From: Armatimonadota bacterium
GTDB taxonomy: Bacteria; Armatimonadota; Chthonomonadetes; Chthonomonadales; CAJBBX01
Assembly: GCA_026392115.1 (NCBI GenBank)
Contig: JAPLCQ010000122.1
Location: forward strand, 1 to 35,642
Direction: 5' to 3'
DNA: 35,642 nt
Of the stretch, positions 8,630-17,465 are shown piece after piece. Below the pieces are notes generated by a model. It did not search any database and was not told the DNA's origin. It saw nothing but the letters and a program-made list of their open reading frames with translations. The translations under genes were made by a program, and so were the position numbers. Position 1 is the first letter of the stretch. Every line of letters starts with the position of its first letter.

Positions 8630-9592
8630 ATGCCGACTGACAACCCGACGGGCCGCGCCGCCGCGGCCCTGGCCTGGTTCGAGGGCGTGAGGGAGCGCTT
8701 CGGGTCGTGGCAGGTGGTGGCCGAGCCCGATCGCGACGAGGCCGAGTGGTGGGCCGGAGCGCCCTCCGTGGCGCGGGACGCCCAGGGCGCGTTCTGGCTG
8801 GCCTGCCGTATGCGCACGGCCAACGACCGGCTGGGCAGGCGCGGATACGAGATCCGCATCTTCCGCAGCGAGGAGGGCGCCGCGTGGGCGCACGTCCACT
8901 CCATTCGCCGTGAGGATGTGCCCATCGCGGGCTTCGAGCGCCCCGCCCTGCTCTTCGACCCGGCCACGGACCGGTTCAGCCTCTATGGTTGCGGCCCGGT
9001 GGACGATGTCTGGTGCATCGTCCGGTTTGACGACGCCGACCGCCCGGACAGGTTCGTCCCGAACAGCTGCCGCACGGTGATCTCCCCGCCGGGCGGCGAC
9101 GCCCCCACGGGGTATAAGGACCCCTTCGTCTGGCTCGAGGGCGACCGAAAGCGGCTCGTCACCATCGGGATCCTGGGCAAGGAGCAGGCCTTCGCGTTCG
9201 AGAGCGGCGACGGCGAGGCGTGGCAACCGCTGGGCGACCCGGCGGCCTCGCTCCTCCCGTTGTCGGGCTGGCACAACGAGGCTGTGCGTCCGGCCTGCGC
9301 CCTGCCAGCCTTCGGAGGGCATCTCCTCGTCTATGAGGGATCGGACGCCGCGTGGCACGACCCCTGCTACAACATCGCCACCGGCCTGGCCTGGACGGCC
9401 GACCTGAGGACGGTCACCGATCTGACGCCCGACGCCCCCGTCCTTCGCAGCCCCACGCCGGGGAGGCTCCACGCCTGGCGCTACTCGCACTGGTTAACAG
9501 TGGGCGAGGAGACCTGGGTCTTCGCCGAGGTCTCCAAGTCCAACTCGGCCCACGAGACGCGCCTATTCAGGCTTCCCGCGCCGCCTCCGTAG
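8630..9592 (+). CDS. Five-bladed beta-propeller protein, GH43/GH32-like
   Basis: This is a protein of about 320 residues with no signal peptide, so it is probably cytoplasmic. I chose the ATG at 8630 because AGGAGG lies just upstream; the frame is open much further back but only as antisense-like sequence. Repeated blade-like segments are visible: APSVARDAQGAFWLACRMR, RPALLFDPATDRFSLYGC, YKDPFVWLEGDRKRLVTIG and HLLVYEGSD. The YKDPFVW block resembles the acidic motif of GH43/GH32/GH130-type propellers. Substrate and activity cannot be assigned; it may process fragments released by the preceding glycosidase, 23 nt upstream. Its 3' end overlaps the converging cstA-like gene by 26 nt. Confidence 0.78.
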   Translation: MPTDNPTGRAAAALAWFEGVRERFGSWQVVAEPDRDEAEWWAGAPSVARDAQGAFWLACRMRTANDRLGRRGYEIRIFRSEEGAAWAHVHSIRREDVPIAGFERPALLFDPATDRFSLYGCGPVDDVWCIVRFDDADRPDRFVPNSCRTVISPPGGDAPTGYKDPFVWLEGDRKRLVTIGILGKEQAFAFESGDGEAWQPLGDPAASLLPLSGWHNEAVRPACALPAFGGHLLVYEGSDAAWHDPCYNIATGLAWTADLRTVTDLTPDAPVLRSPTPGRLHAWRYSHWLTVGEETWVFAEVSKSNSAHETRLFRLPAPPP

Positions 9593-11270
9593 CGGCCGCG
9601 GCGCCGTCTCGACGCAGCGTCGAGGCCACCCGGACCGCCTCGATCACCAGCCAGACCGCCAGCGCCAGCAGCAGGATGCCCACCACGCCGGAGACGATGA
9701 CGTCCGGCTTGACGGCGGCCAGGTTCGGGATCGCCTGCACGAAGGGCAGGATCAGCAGCGCCAGCGACCAGAAGGTCACCACCAGCATGAAGAGCATGGG
9801 GATCAGCGCCATCAGCGGGTTCCGGCCCGTCCGCGCAAGCCACATGGTGATGGCCAGCAGCGTGAGGCAGGCAAGGAGCTGGTTCGTGGTGCCGAAGACG
9901 GGCCAGGCCACGAGGTAGCCCTTCTCCTTGGTCAGCATGAGGAAGATGAGCGGCAGCACCAGCGTCGCCGCCGTGGCCGCCACGCTGGCCGTCTTGGAGC
10001 GCAGGCCCAGCAGCTCCTCCAGCACGTAGCGCCCCAGTCGGGTGCAGACATCCAGCGTGTCATAGACGAACGTGGAGAAGGCCACCAGCGCGAACGAGAT
10101 GGCCAGGGTGTAGTCGACGCCGATCAGCCCCAGGTAACGCGCCAGGCCGTTGGCGTAGATGACGTTGGGATCCTTGCCCAGCGCCGCGTCGCCGTGCTTG
10201 AGCATCATGACGGTGGCCAGGGCCAGCACCGCCACTCCGCCCTCCAGCACCATGGCGCCGTAGCCCACCGGCCGCGCGTCGCACTCGCGGTCCAGCTGCC
10301 TGGAGGTCGTGCCCGCGCTGACGATGCCGTGGAAGCCCGAGCAGGCGCCGCAGGCCACGGTGATGAAGAGGCCGGGCAGCAGCAGCTTGCCCGTGTCGAG
10401 CCCCTTGAGGCCGTCCAGGTTGAAGGCCGGGTACTGCACCGCAAAGCCGCCGAAGAGCGCGCCCAGCAGCGCCACGGCCATGGTGAGGTAGAGGAACCAG
10501 CCGCCCAGGTAGCCCCGAGGCTGCAGGAGGAGCCACATGGGCATCAGCGCGGCCACGAAGCAGTAGGCCAGGAGGCCCACCTCCCACTGCTTCACTGTGA
10601 TCGCCTGCATGCGCTGCGTCATCTCCGCAGGGAGGGCCGTGCCCGCCCAGATGGCCGCGAAGACCAGCGGAACGCAGACAGCGGTGGCGAGCCAGAGCTT
10701 GACGCGGAAGCGAAAGAGCGCCACGCCCATGCCGATGCCGATCAGCAGGTAGAGGCCCGAACTCACCGCCACGCCCGGCCCCAAGTCGGTCTCGTTGGCG
10801 ACGATCTTGAAGGTCTGGGCGGTCACATCCGTGAAGGCGATGATCACGTAGGTCAGCGTCAGCCAGACGAAGAGCAGGAAGAGCGTGCGCGACGTGGGCG
10901 ACATGTAGCGCCGCACGATCTCGCCGATGGAGCCGGCCCGATGCCGCACGGAGGCCAGCAGCGCCGCGAAGTCGTGGACCCCGCCCACGAAGATGCAGCC
11001 CAGGACGATCCAGAGGAGCGCGGGAACCCAGCCGAACCAGATGCCCGCCAGGATCGGCCCCACGATGGGCCCCGCGGCCGCGATGGCCGAGAAGTGCTGC
11101 GCCATAAGCATGGAGGGCCCGGCCGGCACGAAGTCGACGCCGTCGCCCATGGTGTGGGCAGGCGTGTTGCGCTCCTGCGAGAGGCCCATGCGCCCGCAGA
11201 CCCAACGTCCGTAGGTCATGTAGCCCACGCCGAGCGCCAGAAGCGAGAGAACGACCACCACGCTGACCAA
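9567..11270 (-). CDS. cstA: CstA family transporter (carbon starvation protein A)
   Basis: This 567-residue inner-membrane protein has about 14-16 hydrophobic segments. CstA proteins take up peptides or pyruvate and are often induced by carbon limitation. The N-terminal CstA signature is clear: ERNTPAHTMGDGVDFVPAG, then GPIVGPILAGIWFGWVPALLW and GGVHDFAALLASVRHRAGSI. The conserved GTTSRQLDRE segment and the C-terminal FGTTNQLLACLTLL are also present. The start is TTG, with AGGTGA six bases upstream and the family N-terminus immediately after. There is no ybdD-like small partner gene nearby. It is transcribed away from the LamG-containing gene. Which substrate it carries here is not determinable. 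Confidence 0.93.
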   Translation of the reverse strand: MVSVVVVLSLLALGVGYMTYGRWVCGRMGLSQERNTPAHTMGDGVDFVPAGPSMLMAQHFSAIAAAGPIVGPILAGIWFGWVPALLWIVLGCIFVGGVHDFAALLASVRHRAGSIGEIVRRYMSPTSRTLFLLFVWLTLTYVIIAFTDVTAQTFKIVANETDLGPGVAVSSGLYLLIGIGMGVALFRFRVKLWLATAVCVPLVFAAIWAGTALPAEMTQRMQAITVKQWEVGLLAYCFVAALMPMWLLLQPRGYLGGWFLYLTMAVALLGALFGGFAVQYPAFNLDGLKGLDTGKLLLPGLFITVACGACSGFHGIVSAGTTSRQLDRECDARPVGYGAMVLEGGVAVLALATVMMLKHGDAALGKDPNVIYANGLARYLGLIGVDYTLAISFALVAFSTFVYDTLDVCTRLGRYVLEELLGLRSKTASVAATAATLVLPLIFLMLTKEKGYLVAWPVFGTTNQLLACLTLLAITMWLARTGRNPLMALIPMLFMLVVTFWSLALLILPFVQAIPNLAAVKPDVIVSGVVGILLLALAVWLVIEAVRVASTLRRDGAAAATEAAREA

Positions 11271-11356
11271 GGTTCACCTGCCTTGCCGCCACGGAGCCCC
11301 GGAATGACCATGCATCGGCCCGGCGGATACGGCTACTCTACCCAATCGAAGGCCGG

Positions 11357-11392
11357 GCAGGAAACAGCGGGCGTCCCGCCGAAGGTGTCCGA
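11357..11392 (+). promoter_or_regulatory. GCAGGAA-type upstream element before the LamG glycosidase gene
   Basis: GCAGGAAAC at 11357 is followed by a GC-rich spacer and CCGCCGAAGG. It resembles the two better-matched elements before the genes starting at 26251 and 29160 (GCAGGAAC, spacer, CGCCTAAGC), and it points in the same direction relative to its gene. It lies about 45-75 nt before the ATG at 11435. The GGAA(A/C) and C-rich -10-like spacing recalls an ECF sigma promoter; this is inference. Confidence 0.35.
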
Positions 11393-11434
11393 CGAGGATC
11401 GTGCCTGAGAGTGTGCCGTGCCAAGGAGGATGCG

Positions 11435-14400
11435 ATGCGTTACTGGATTCCCGCTCTGGCCGCGTTGGCGGCGCTTGCCTCGCCCTCGTCGGCGCAGGCG
11501 CCGCAGTCGCCGCTGTCCCCCTTCACGCCCGATCCCCACACGCTGCTGCTCTACCACTTCGACGAGGGCTCGGGCAAGGTGGCGTCGGACGCCTCCGGCC
11601 ACGGCAACGACGGCGCGCTGCAGGGCGCCGGATGGGCCCGCGGCAAGTTCGGAGGCGGCGTCCAGCTCGACGGCGTGGGAGCAAGCGTCTTCCGCAAGGC
11701 GACGCCCGCGATCATGGGCCTCAAGCGCTTCACGGTGGAGTGCTGGTACCGGCAGGACAACCCCTCGGGCCGCCAGTTCCTGGTGGGCAAGGACGTCACC
11801 TTCCACTGGGACCTGAGCGAGGGCAACGCCTCCACGCTCTCGCTCTACAACCTGGGCGGGCAGGTGCTCAATGCCGAGGGTAAGCCGCACATGCAGGCGG
11901 GCGGTTTCCTGGGCGCACACAGCGGCATCCGCTGGAACCACATGGCCGCCTGCTACGACGGTTCGCAGGTCAGCCTCTTCATGAATGGCCGCCTCGCCTG
12001 GCGCGGGCCCGGCCCCAAGGACTTCACGCTCGGCTCCGACAGCCGCGGCCTCTGGATCGGCTGTTACGTGGGCATGGACTACTGGTTCAGCGGCATCATC
12101 GATGAGGTGCGCGTCTCGGACGTGGTGCGTTACGACCCCGAGGGCCGGCTGGCCGCGGGCGGCGTGGCGGTGGAGATGCCCGGTCCGAGGCCCGTGGTGA
12201 AGGAGATCCGCAAGCCCGCCGCCATGGGCCGAGCCGCGCTGGAGGTGACACTGCGGAAGCTGCGCGGCAAGGACGCAGCGGGCTGGGTCTACCTGAAGCC
12301 GCCCGGCAAGCCCGCCTCCATCGTGGGCCGGTATGAACTGAAGGGCCTGGCCGCCGGCAGGACGGCCACGGTGCGATGCGACGTCTCTGACGAAGCCGCC
12401 GGGCCGGGCACGTACATCGTGGCTCTGGAGCCCACCGACGCCGGCGCGGTCATCGCCATGACGGGCGCGCGCCTCGTGCGCGGCGGCACGCCGGCGGGCG
12501 CGTGGACCGGGCGCGTCGAGTCGCGGATCACCTTCAGCCCGGTGATGGCGGCCACAGTAACCATCCCCGGCGCTCCGGCCGCGAAGCCGGGCGTCATCGA
12601 TCTGACACCGCAGGGCGTGGACCGTCTGGGCGGCATGCTGGCCGTGGCCGAGGGCGAAGCGCCGGGCGTCCAGTTCCTCTCGGGCGACGGGTACGCCGAG
12701 TGGTGGCTCCACGCGCCCGCCTCCACGGCCTACCGGGTGAGCCTGCGCTACGCCTGCGCCGGTCGGCGGCCCTGCGACCTCGTCGTCGACGGCCGCGACC
12801 TGACCGAGTACACCATGTGCGCCATGAACCCCACCGGCGGCTCCGGCGAGCGCGACGCCTTCTGGGAGCGGCAGGGCTGGGTGCGTCTGGAGGCCGGCGT
12901 CCACTGGATCCGGCTGCAGGACATGCCGCCCAACGTCTTCGCCATCCGGCTGGAGCCCATCGCCGCGATGCCCTCGCGTAGGACCTCCTTCGCGCCCTTC
13001 CCGGTCCCGGCGGCGGGCCGCATCGCCGGCGGCGTCTGGCTGGGCGCGGCGCTCTACGGCAAGGCCGCGGCGCAAGCGGCGGCTCGTCCCGACGGCGCGG
13101 TGGCGTTCCGCGCACAGTTGCCCGCTGGCGGCGCGGCGCGCATCGGCCGCTCCGTCAAGTGGAACCTCGAGCCGTTCGGCGCCCTCCGCTTCACGCTGAC
13201 CGGCGAGGGCTCGCGCCACGTCGCCGCCCTGCGTCTGGTCGATGCCAAGGGCGACGAGAAGCTCATCTGGCGCGGGCGCGACCTGAAGAAGGGCGCCGTG
13301 GAGGTGATCGCCCCGCTCCTCTTCGAGGGCATGGACGTCTTCGACGGCCGCCACGTGGCACAGGTCTGCCTCGACCTGCACGAAGGCAACGTGGGCTCGC
13401 CGCCAGCCATGTCGGGCATCCTCTCCGGCCTGGTGCTGGTCCGGCGAGACGCCCTGGCCAAGCCGGCACAGGCGCCTCCCGCCCGGGCCGCGGCGACTCG
13501 GTCGACCGCGCCGCCCCTCCGGGCTCCGGCCTTCCGCCCCTGGACCAAGCCGGTCGTGCCCGAGGCGCATCCGCTCTGGGCCTCCACCGAGCCCAAGCCC
13601 GTCAAGCGCGCCACCCTGGGCTACGGCCTCCACTACACCGGCGCCCGGAGCATCGATACCGACACGCTGACACAGTTCCACAGCTTATACAACTTCGGCG
13701 ACGTCTGCTGGCCGCACATCGGCATCCTGCCGCAGCGCCGCGACGCCAAGAGCGACGCCGACTACCGCAAGGCCCTCGAGGAGATGGAGGTCCGCCTGCG
13801 CGACGTGGAGCGGCGGGGGCTCTTCCTCTTCGACATCTGGGGCTACGTGCCCTTCGGCGAGGCCGGTCCCACGCCCCGCGTGGCGCAGGAGCACCACGAC
13901 GCCCTGACGCGCATCTTCGGCGACCGCTTCATGGGCTACGACAACGGCGAGCAGGACGGCCGCTACATCGGCTCCTACGCCGACCGGGGCTCCTTCACAG
14001 ACCGCAGGGGAGGCTGGGCCGACTTCGTGAAGTGGGACGACGGCATCTGCGCCGACAACATGAACTTCATGAACGCCACCGGATCGCTCAACTTCTCCCA
14101 CTACTACGCCGACCGCGGAGCCCGGACGCTGGGGCTGGAGACGGCACAGGGCCTCCCAAGCGACACGCTGATGTTCGCCTTCCTGCGCGGGGCCTCGCGG
14201 CAGTACGGCAGGCTCACGTCGCAGGCCACCTCCATCTGGAACCGCTTCGGCTACAGCATGTACCACGACCGTCGGACCGAGGGCGGCGGCGGCTATGGCC
14301 AGGGACCGAACAAGGGCTGCAGCCTGAGCCTCCACAAGCGCCTCTTCTTCAGCAGCTACACCGGCGGCGACAGCATCTGCGGGACCGAGGCCGCCCAGTT

Positions 14401-15472
14401 CACCGCCGATAAGCTGCCCAACGGCGCCAACGAGCTGAGCCCGCTGGGCCGCCAGCACCTGGAGATCGCGAAGTGGACCGCCCGGCGCCCCGACCGCGGC
14501 GTGCTTTGCTCCCCGGTGGCCTTCATGCTCGACTTCTTCAACGGCTGGAACATGCCGCGGCACCTCTACCGAGGCGACATGTACAAGGTCTGGGGCAAGC
14601 TCCCCTACGAGAAGCCCGACTACCAGGTCGACGCCCTCTTCCGCATGGTCTGGCCCAGCTACGAGGACGCCAGCTACCTGCGGGACGAGCGCGGCTTCAT
14701 CTGCCCCACGCCCTACGGCGACATCTTCGACGTCATCAACAACCGGTGCCGGCCCGAGATCCTGCGCCAGTACGCCGCCGTGGCGTTGCTGGGCGACGTG
14801 GAGATGACCCCCGACGTGGTCTCCGCGCTCACCGGCTACGTGCGCTCGGGCGGCGACCTGGTGATCGATGCGGCCCACGCCCGCTCCCTGCCCGCCGAGA
14901 CGGTGGGCGCGGGCATCGGCGGCGAGGCCCGGCAGGGCGCGGCCACCGTGGACGGCCAGGGCCGCCTGCAGCCCGAGGAGGCCTACACCTACCTGCCGCT
15001 CAGCCCGGCCGGAGCGGGCGTGCTGCTGGCCACGGGCTCCGGCGATGCGCTGATGACCGTGAACAGGTTCGGCAAGGGCCGTGTCATCGTCATCGGCGCC
15101 GACTGCTGGATGACCGACAAGCTCGCCTACGCCGACCCCAAGCTGGTCCACATGGAGCCGCCCTATAGGCTCCTCAAGGGCGTGTGGGCCGTGCTGGCCG
15201 GGTACTTCGGCGGTTTCAGTCCGGTCACCGTCAGCCCAAGCGGCCTCACGGTGCGCACATGCCTCTACGACAGCGACCCGAGGCGGATGCTGGTGGGCCT
15301 CTTCAACAACAGCCTCTTCGCCGATTGGACCGGCACGCTGACGGTGCGCAAGGGAGCCGTGGCCTCGGCCGTGGAGACCTGGAGGGGCAAGAGGCTGCAG
15401 GCCGGCCCGGCGGCCATCAAGCTCACCGTACCGGCCGGCGACGTGGCAATGGTCGAGGTGCGGCTGAGGTAG
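11435..15472 (+). CDS. Large secreted LamG / CBM-like / TIM-barrel glycan-active protein
   Basis: This 1345-residue multidomain protein starts at the ATG with AAGGAGG upstream and a signal peptide (WIPALAALAALASPSSAQA). Residues about 30-240 form a LamG/concanavalin-like domain (LLLYHFDEGSGKVASDASGH; RWNHMAACYDGSQVSLFMNG; IDEVRVSDVVRY). Around 390-520 lies a CBM6/35-like sugar-binding module (YAEWWLHAPASTAYRVSLRY; WVRLEAGVHWIRLQD). A catalytic-like region follows from about 730 (LGYGLHYTGARSIDTDTL; YDNGEQDGRYIGSYADRG). From about 1110 a GATase-like domain as in GH42-type enzymes is visible (LTGYVRSGGDLVIDAAHARS; GKGRVIVIGADCWM), then a small beta domain. No single GH family is certain. It is a single gene, with an upstream element resembling those of other loci here. 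Confidence 0.82.
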   Translation: MRYWIPALAALAALASPSSAQAPQSPLSPFTPDPHTLLLYHFDEGSGKVASDASGHGNDGALQGAGWARGKFGGGVQLDGVGASVFRKATPAIMGLKRFTVECWYRQDNPSGRQFLVGKDVTFHWDLSEGNASTLSLYNLGGQVLNAEGKPHMQAGGFLGAHSGIRWNHMAACYDGSQVSLFMNGRLAWRGPGPKDFTLGSDSRGLWIGCYVGMDYWFSGIIDEVRVSDVVRYDPEGRLAAGGVAVEMPGPRPVVKEIRKPAAMGRAALEVTLRKLRGKDAAGWVYLKPPGKPASIVGRYELKGLAAGRTATVRCDVSDEAAGPGTYIVALEPTDAGAVIAMTGARLVRGGTPAGAWTGRVESRITFSPVMAATVTIPGAPAAKPGVIDLTPQGVDRLGGMLAVAEGEAPGVQFLSGDGYAEWWLHAPASTAYRVSLRYACAGRRPCDLVVDGRDLTEYTMCAMNPTGGSGERDAFWERQGWVRLEAGVHWIRLQDMPPNVFAIRLEPIAAMPSRRTSFAPFPVPAAGRIAGGVWLGAALYGKAAAQAAARPDGAVAFRAQLPAGGAARIGRSVKWNLEPFGALRFTLTGEGSRHVAALRLVDAKGDEKLIWRGRDLKKGAVEVIAPLLFEGMDVFDGRHVAQVCLDLHEGNVGSPPAMSGILSGLVLVRRDALAKPAQAPPARAAATRSTAPPLRAPAFRPWTKPVVPEAHPLWASTEPKPVKRATLGYGLHYTGARSIDTDTLTQFHSLYNFGDVCWPHIGILPQRRDAKSDADYRKALEEMEVRLRDVERRGLFLFDIWGYVPFGEAGPTPRVAQEHHDALTRIFGDRFMGYDNGEQDGRYIGSYADRGSFTDRRGGWADFVKWDDGICADNMNFMNATGSLNFSHYYADRGARTLGLETAQGLPSDTLMFAFLRGASRQYGRLTSQATSIWNRFGYSMYHDRRTEGGGGYGQGPNKGCSLSLHKRLFFSSYTGGDSICGTEAAQFTADKLPNGANELSPLGRQHLEIAKWTARRPDRGVLCSPVAFMLDFFNGWNMPRHLYRGDMYKVWGKLPYEKPDYQVDALFRMVWPSYEDASYLRDERGFICPTPYGDIFDVINNRCRPEILRQYAAVALLGDVEMTPDVVSALTGYVRSGGDLVIDAAHARSLPAETVGAGIGGEARQGAATVDGQGRLQPEEAYTYLPLSPAGAGVLLATGSGDALMTVNRFGKGRVIVIGADCWMTDKLAYADPKLVHMEPPYRLLKGVWAVLAGYFGGFSPVTVSPSGLTVRTCLYDSDPRRMLVGLFNNSLFADWTGTLTVRKGAVASAVETWRGKRLQAGPAAIKLTVPAGDVAMVEVRLR

Positions 15473-15490
15473 GGGGCAGCGGGCGGCGCA

Positions 15491-15544
15491 CCGGTAACAG
15501 CGGCGGACCCGGTACAGTAGCGGTATCCGGATCCGCCAATCCGA
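15491..15544. repeat. Degenerate 18-bp-period repeat between glycosidase and AlbA_2 genes
   Basis: Three loosely similar 18-bp units begin CCGGTAACA, CCGGTACAG and CCGGATCCG at 15491, 15509 and 15527. Similarity is partial and best with a one-base gap. It sits in the 84-nt gap between the two genes and may also contain the weak promoter of the second one. Confidence 0.35.
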
Positions 15545-15556
15545 GGGTGAGAACCA

Positions 15557-17410
15557 TTGACCAGTATCGACCAGACTCTGCAAGAGCTTGAGCAGCTGAT
15601 CCGCGACGTGAGTTTCCGGGAGCTTGAGACCGACACGCTCGAGATCAAGCCGACGCCCCCCACCGGCGGCGACTGGCGCTCACGCCGCGAGAGCGTCTGT
15701 GCCTTCCTGAACTCGCGCGGCGGCATCCTGCTCCTCGGCGTGAAGGAGGAGGGAACCGGCGCGGGCCGACGGTACGTCCTTGGCGGGTACACGGCCGATG
15801 CGGAGCCGCAGGTTAAGGCCCTGTGCAAGGCGTTTCGCGACGCCGACGACGATCAGATGGAGCTGGAGGACTGCTTCCCGGAGCCGGAGATCCGGCCGTT
15901 CATGGATAGCCGGATAGCCCTGGTCTATGTCGATGAGTTGCCCGCCGACCGCAAGTACGCCTTCCTGGACGGCACGGCCTACAAGCGCGTGCTGACCGCC
16001 GACCAGAAGATCACCGTGGCCGAGGTCGGAGCCCAGGAGGAGTACAAGCGGGAGTCGTGGCATGTCCGTGAGCTTCAGCCCGTGCCCGGCGCGACGCTCG
16101 ACGACCTGGACCTCGACAAGCTGAACCAGTACATCCTACTGCTCAACCGCACGGCGCGGATTGAGACGCTGAAGCCCTCCATGGAGGCCGCACGGCCGTT
16201 CCTGCACCGCAAGCACTTCATCACGGACGCCGGCGTCACGGCGCTCGGGGCGCTCGTCTGTGGGAGATATCCGGGCGATCTGCTGGGCTTCCGCGCCCAC
16301 CTCCACGGCTACGTCGATATGCCCGGCGCCATCGCCCAGGACAAGCAGGACCTGGTCGACAACGTGCTGGGGTTGATGGAGCAGGGATTGGCCTACGTGC
16401 TCCGTAACATCCGCGTCGGAGTGCGGGCATCGCAGGCCGGAACCGCCGAACCCCAGTATCCGGAGGAGCTACTGCGCGAGACCATCAACAACGCCCTGGC
16501 GCACCGCGACTACTCCATCGATCAGCAGTGCATCGTCGCGATCAGGCCCGGTGAGGAGATCCTCGTTCAGAACCCGGGCAGGTTCCGCGACAGCCTCCTC
16601 ATCTCGCTGGAAGGCCCGGCCCGCGTGCGCCGTGTGCTGCCCGAGCCCAAGGCGCGCAATCCCAAGCTCGCCGATGTGCTGCGCGTCTACCGGAAGTGGG
16701 AGGGGCGCGGCATCGGCATGGCCACGCTGACCAACCTCTGCCTTGAGAACCGGATCGACCTGCCCACCTATCGCCTGCGCCAGGACGACGTGACACTGCA
16801 TCTGCGCCCGGGTCCTCTGCTCACCGACGACGTGCGACTGGTCCTCTCATCCATGGACCGGTATCTGGCGGACCGGCTGGGCGGCGATCCCACCGTGGAG
16901 CAGCAGCTCGTACTGGCCTACCTCATGAAGTCGCAGGCGGCCAACGAACTGGAACGGCATACGATCCTGCTCACCGCGGACAACAACCACTACGCGGCGT
17001 TGCGCACGCTGGAAAAGGCAGCACTCGTAACGGTTCACCCTGAGAGCCCGCCGCTCACCCCCATCTACCTTGCCGACCCGCAGTTGTGCCGCCGCGACTA
17101 CAGCCCGGAGTTGGGCGCCCTCTTCGGTGGGGCTTGCGCGATGCTGTCCGGCCCGTACAGGCAGTGTCTCGACGCACTCTACCGGCACGAGACCTACTCA
17201 CGAGCGGGATCGCTGAGCGCCAAGCAGGCGAGCTTCTACCTCTGGGCCCTGGATGGCCGGGCTACCAATGATATCCGGGCGTTTGACGAATTTTACAGAA
17301 AAATACGATATACATTCAATAAACTGCTCGCAGCGGGCCTCATCGTCAAGGCAGCCGGAGCCCGCGGCTACGTCTTGAACCGAGCCCACGCGTGCGAGCA
17401 GCTGTTGTGA
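15557..17410 (+). CDS. AlbA_2 / HATPase domain protein (COG2865-like ATP-binding regulator)
   Basis: This is a 617-residue cytoplasmic protein. The N-terminal AlbA_2 (Schlafen-type) domain is recognisable by the SRRESVCAFLNSRGGILLLG segment followed by VKEEG. At about residues 305-325 an HATPase_c_4 motif appears (ELLRETINNALAHRDYSI), followed by a glycine-rich part (WEGRGIGMATL). The C-terminal region looks like winged helices (FDEFYRKIRYTFNKLLAAGL). Such proteins are annotated as nucleic-acid-binding regulators, and relatives occur in stress and defence settings; activity here is unproven. The start is TTG with GGTGAG upstream, and no ATG lies nearby. It stands between two glycosidase genes, 55 nt from the next. 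The last 150 bases contain a markedly AT-rich patch (about 17281-17330). Confidence 0.85.
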   Translation: MTSIDQTLQELEQLIRDVSFRELETDTLEIKPTPPTGGDWRSRRESVCAFLNSRGGILLLGVKEEGTGAGRRYVLGGYTADAEPQVKALCKAFRDADDDQMELEDCFPEPEIRPFMDSRIALVYVDELPADRKYAFLDGTAYKRVLTADQKITVAEVGAQEEYKRESWHVRELQPVPGATLDDLDLDKLNQYILLLNRTARIETLKPSMEAARPFLHRKHFITDAGVTALGALVCGRYPGDLLGFRAHLHGYVDMPGAIAQDKQDLVDNVLGLMEQGLAYVLRNIRVGVRASQAGTAEPQYPEELLRETINNALAHRDYSIDQQCIVAIRPGEEILVQNPGRFRDSLLISLEGPARVRRVLPEPKARNPKLADVLRVYRKWEGRGIGMATLTNLCLENRIDLPTYRLRQDDVTLHLRPGPLLTDDVRLVLSSMDRYLADRLGGDPTVEQQLVLAYLMKSQAANELERHTILLTADNNHYAALRTLEKAALVTVHPESPPLTPIYLADPQLCRRDYSPELGALFGGACAMLSGPYRQCLDALYRHETYSRAGSLSAKQASFYLWALDGRATNDIRAFDEFYRKIRYTFNKLLAAGLIVKAAGARGYVLNRAHACEQLL

Positions 17411-17465
17411 CGTGACACGCCTATCGGCGCGACGCCGCGGGCTCATAGACACTAAGGAGACCACC

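Noticed and set aside
11333-13681. Minus-strand open frame of 782 residues opposite the LamG gene
   Set aside because: No recognisable domain or start region, and it overlaps a coherent multidomain protein on the plus strand.
15557-17410. RecG helicase annotation
   Set aside because: There are no helicase motifs. Only the AlbA_2 and HATPase segments shared with so-called RecG-like regulators are present.
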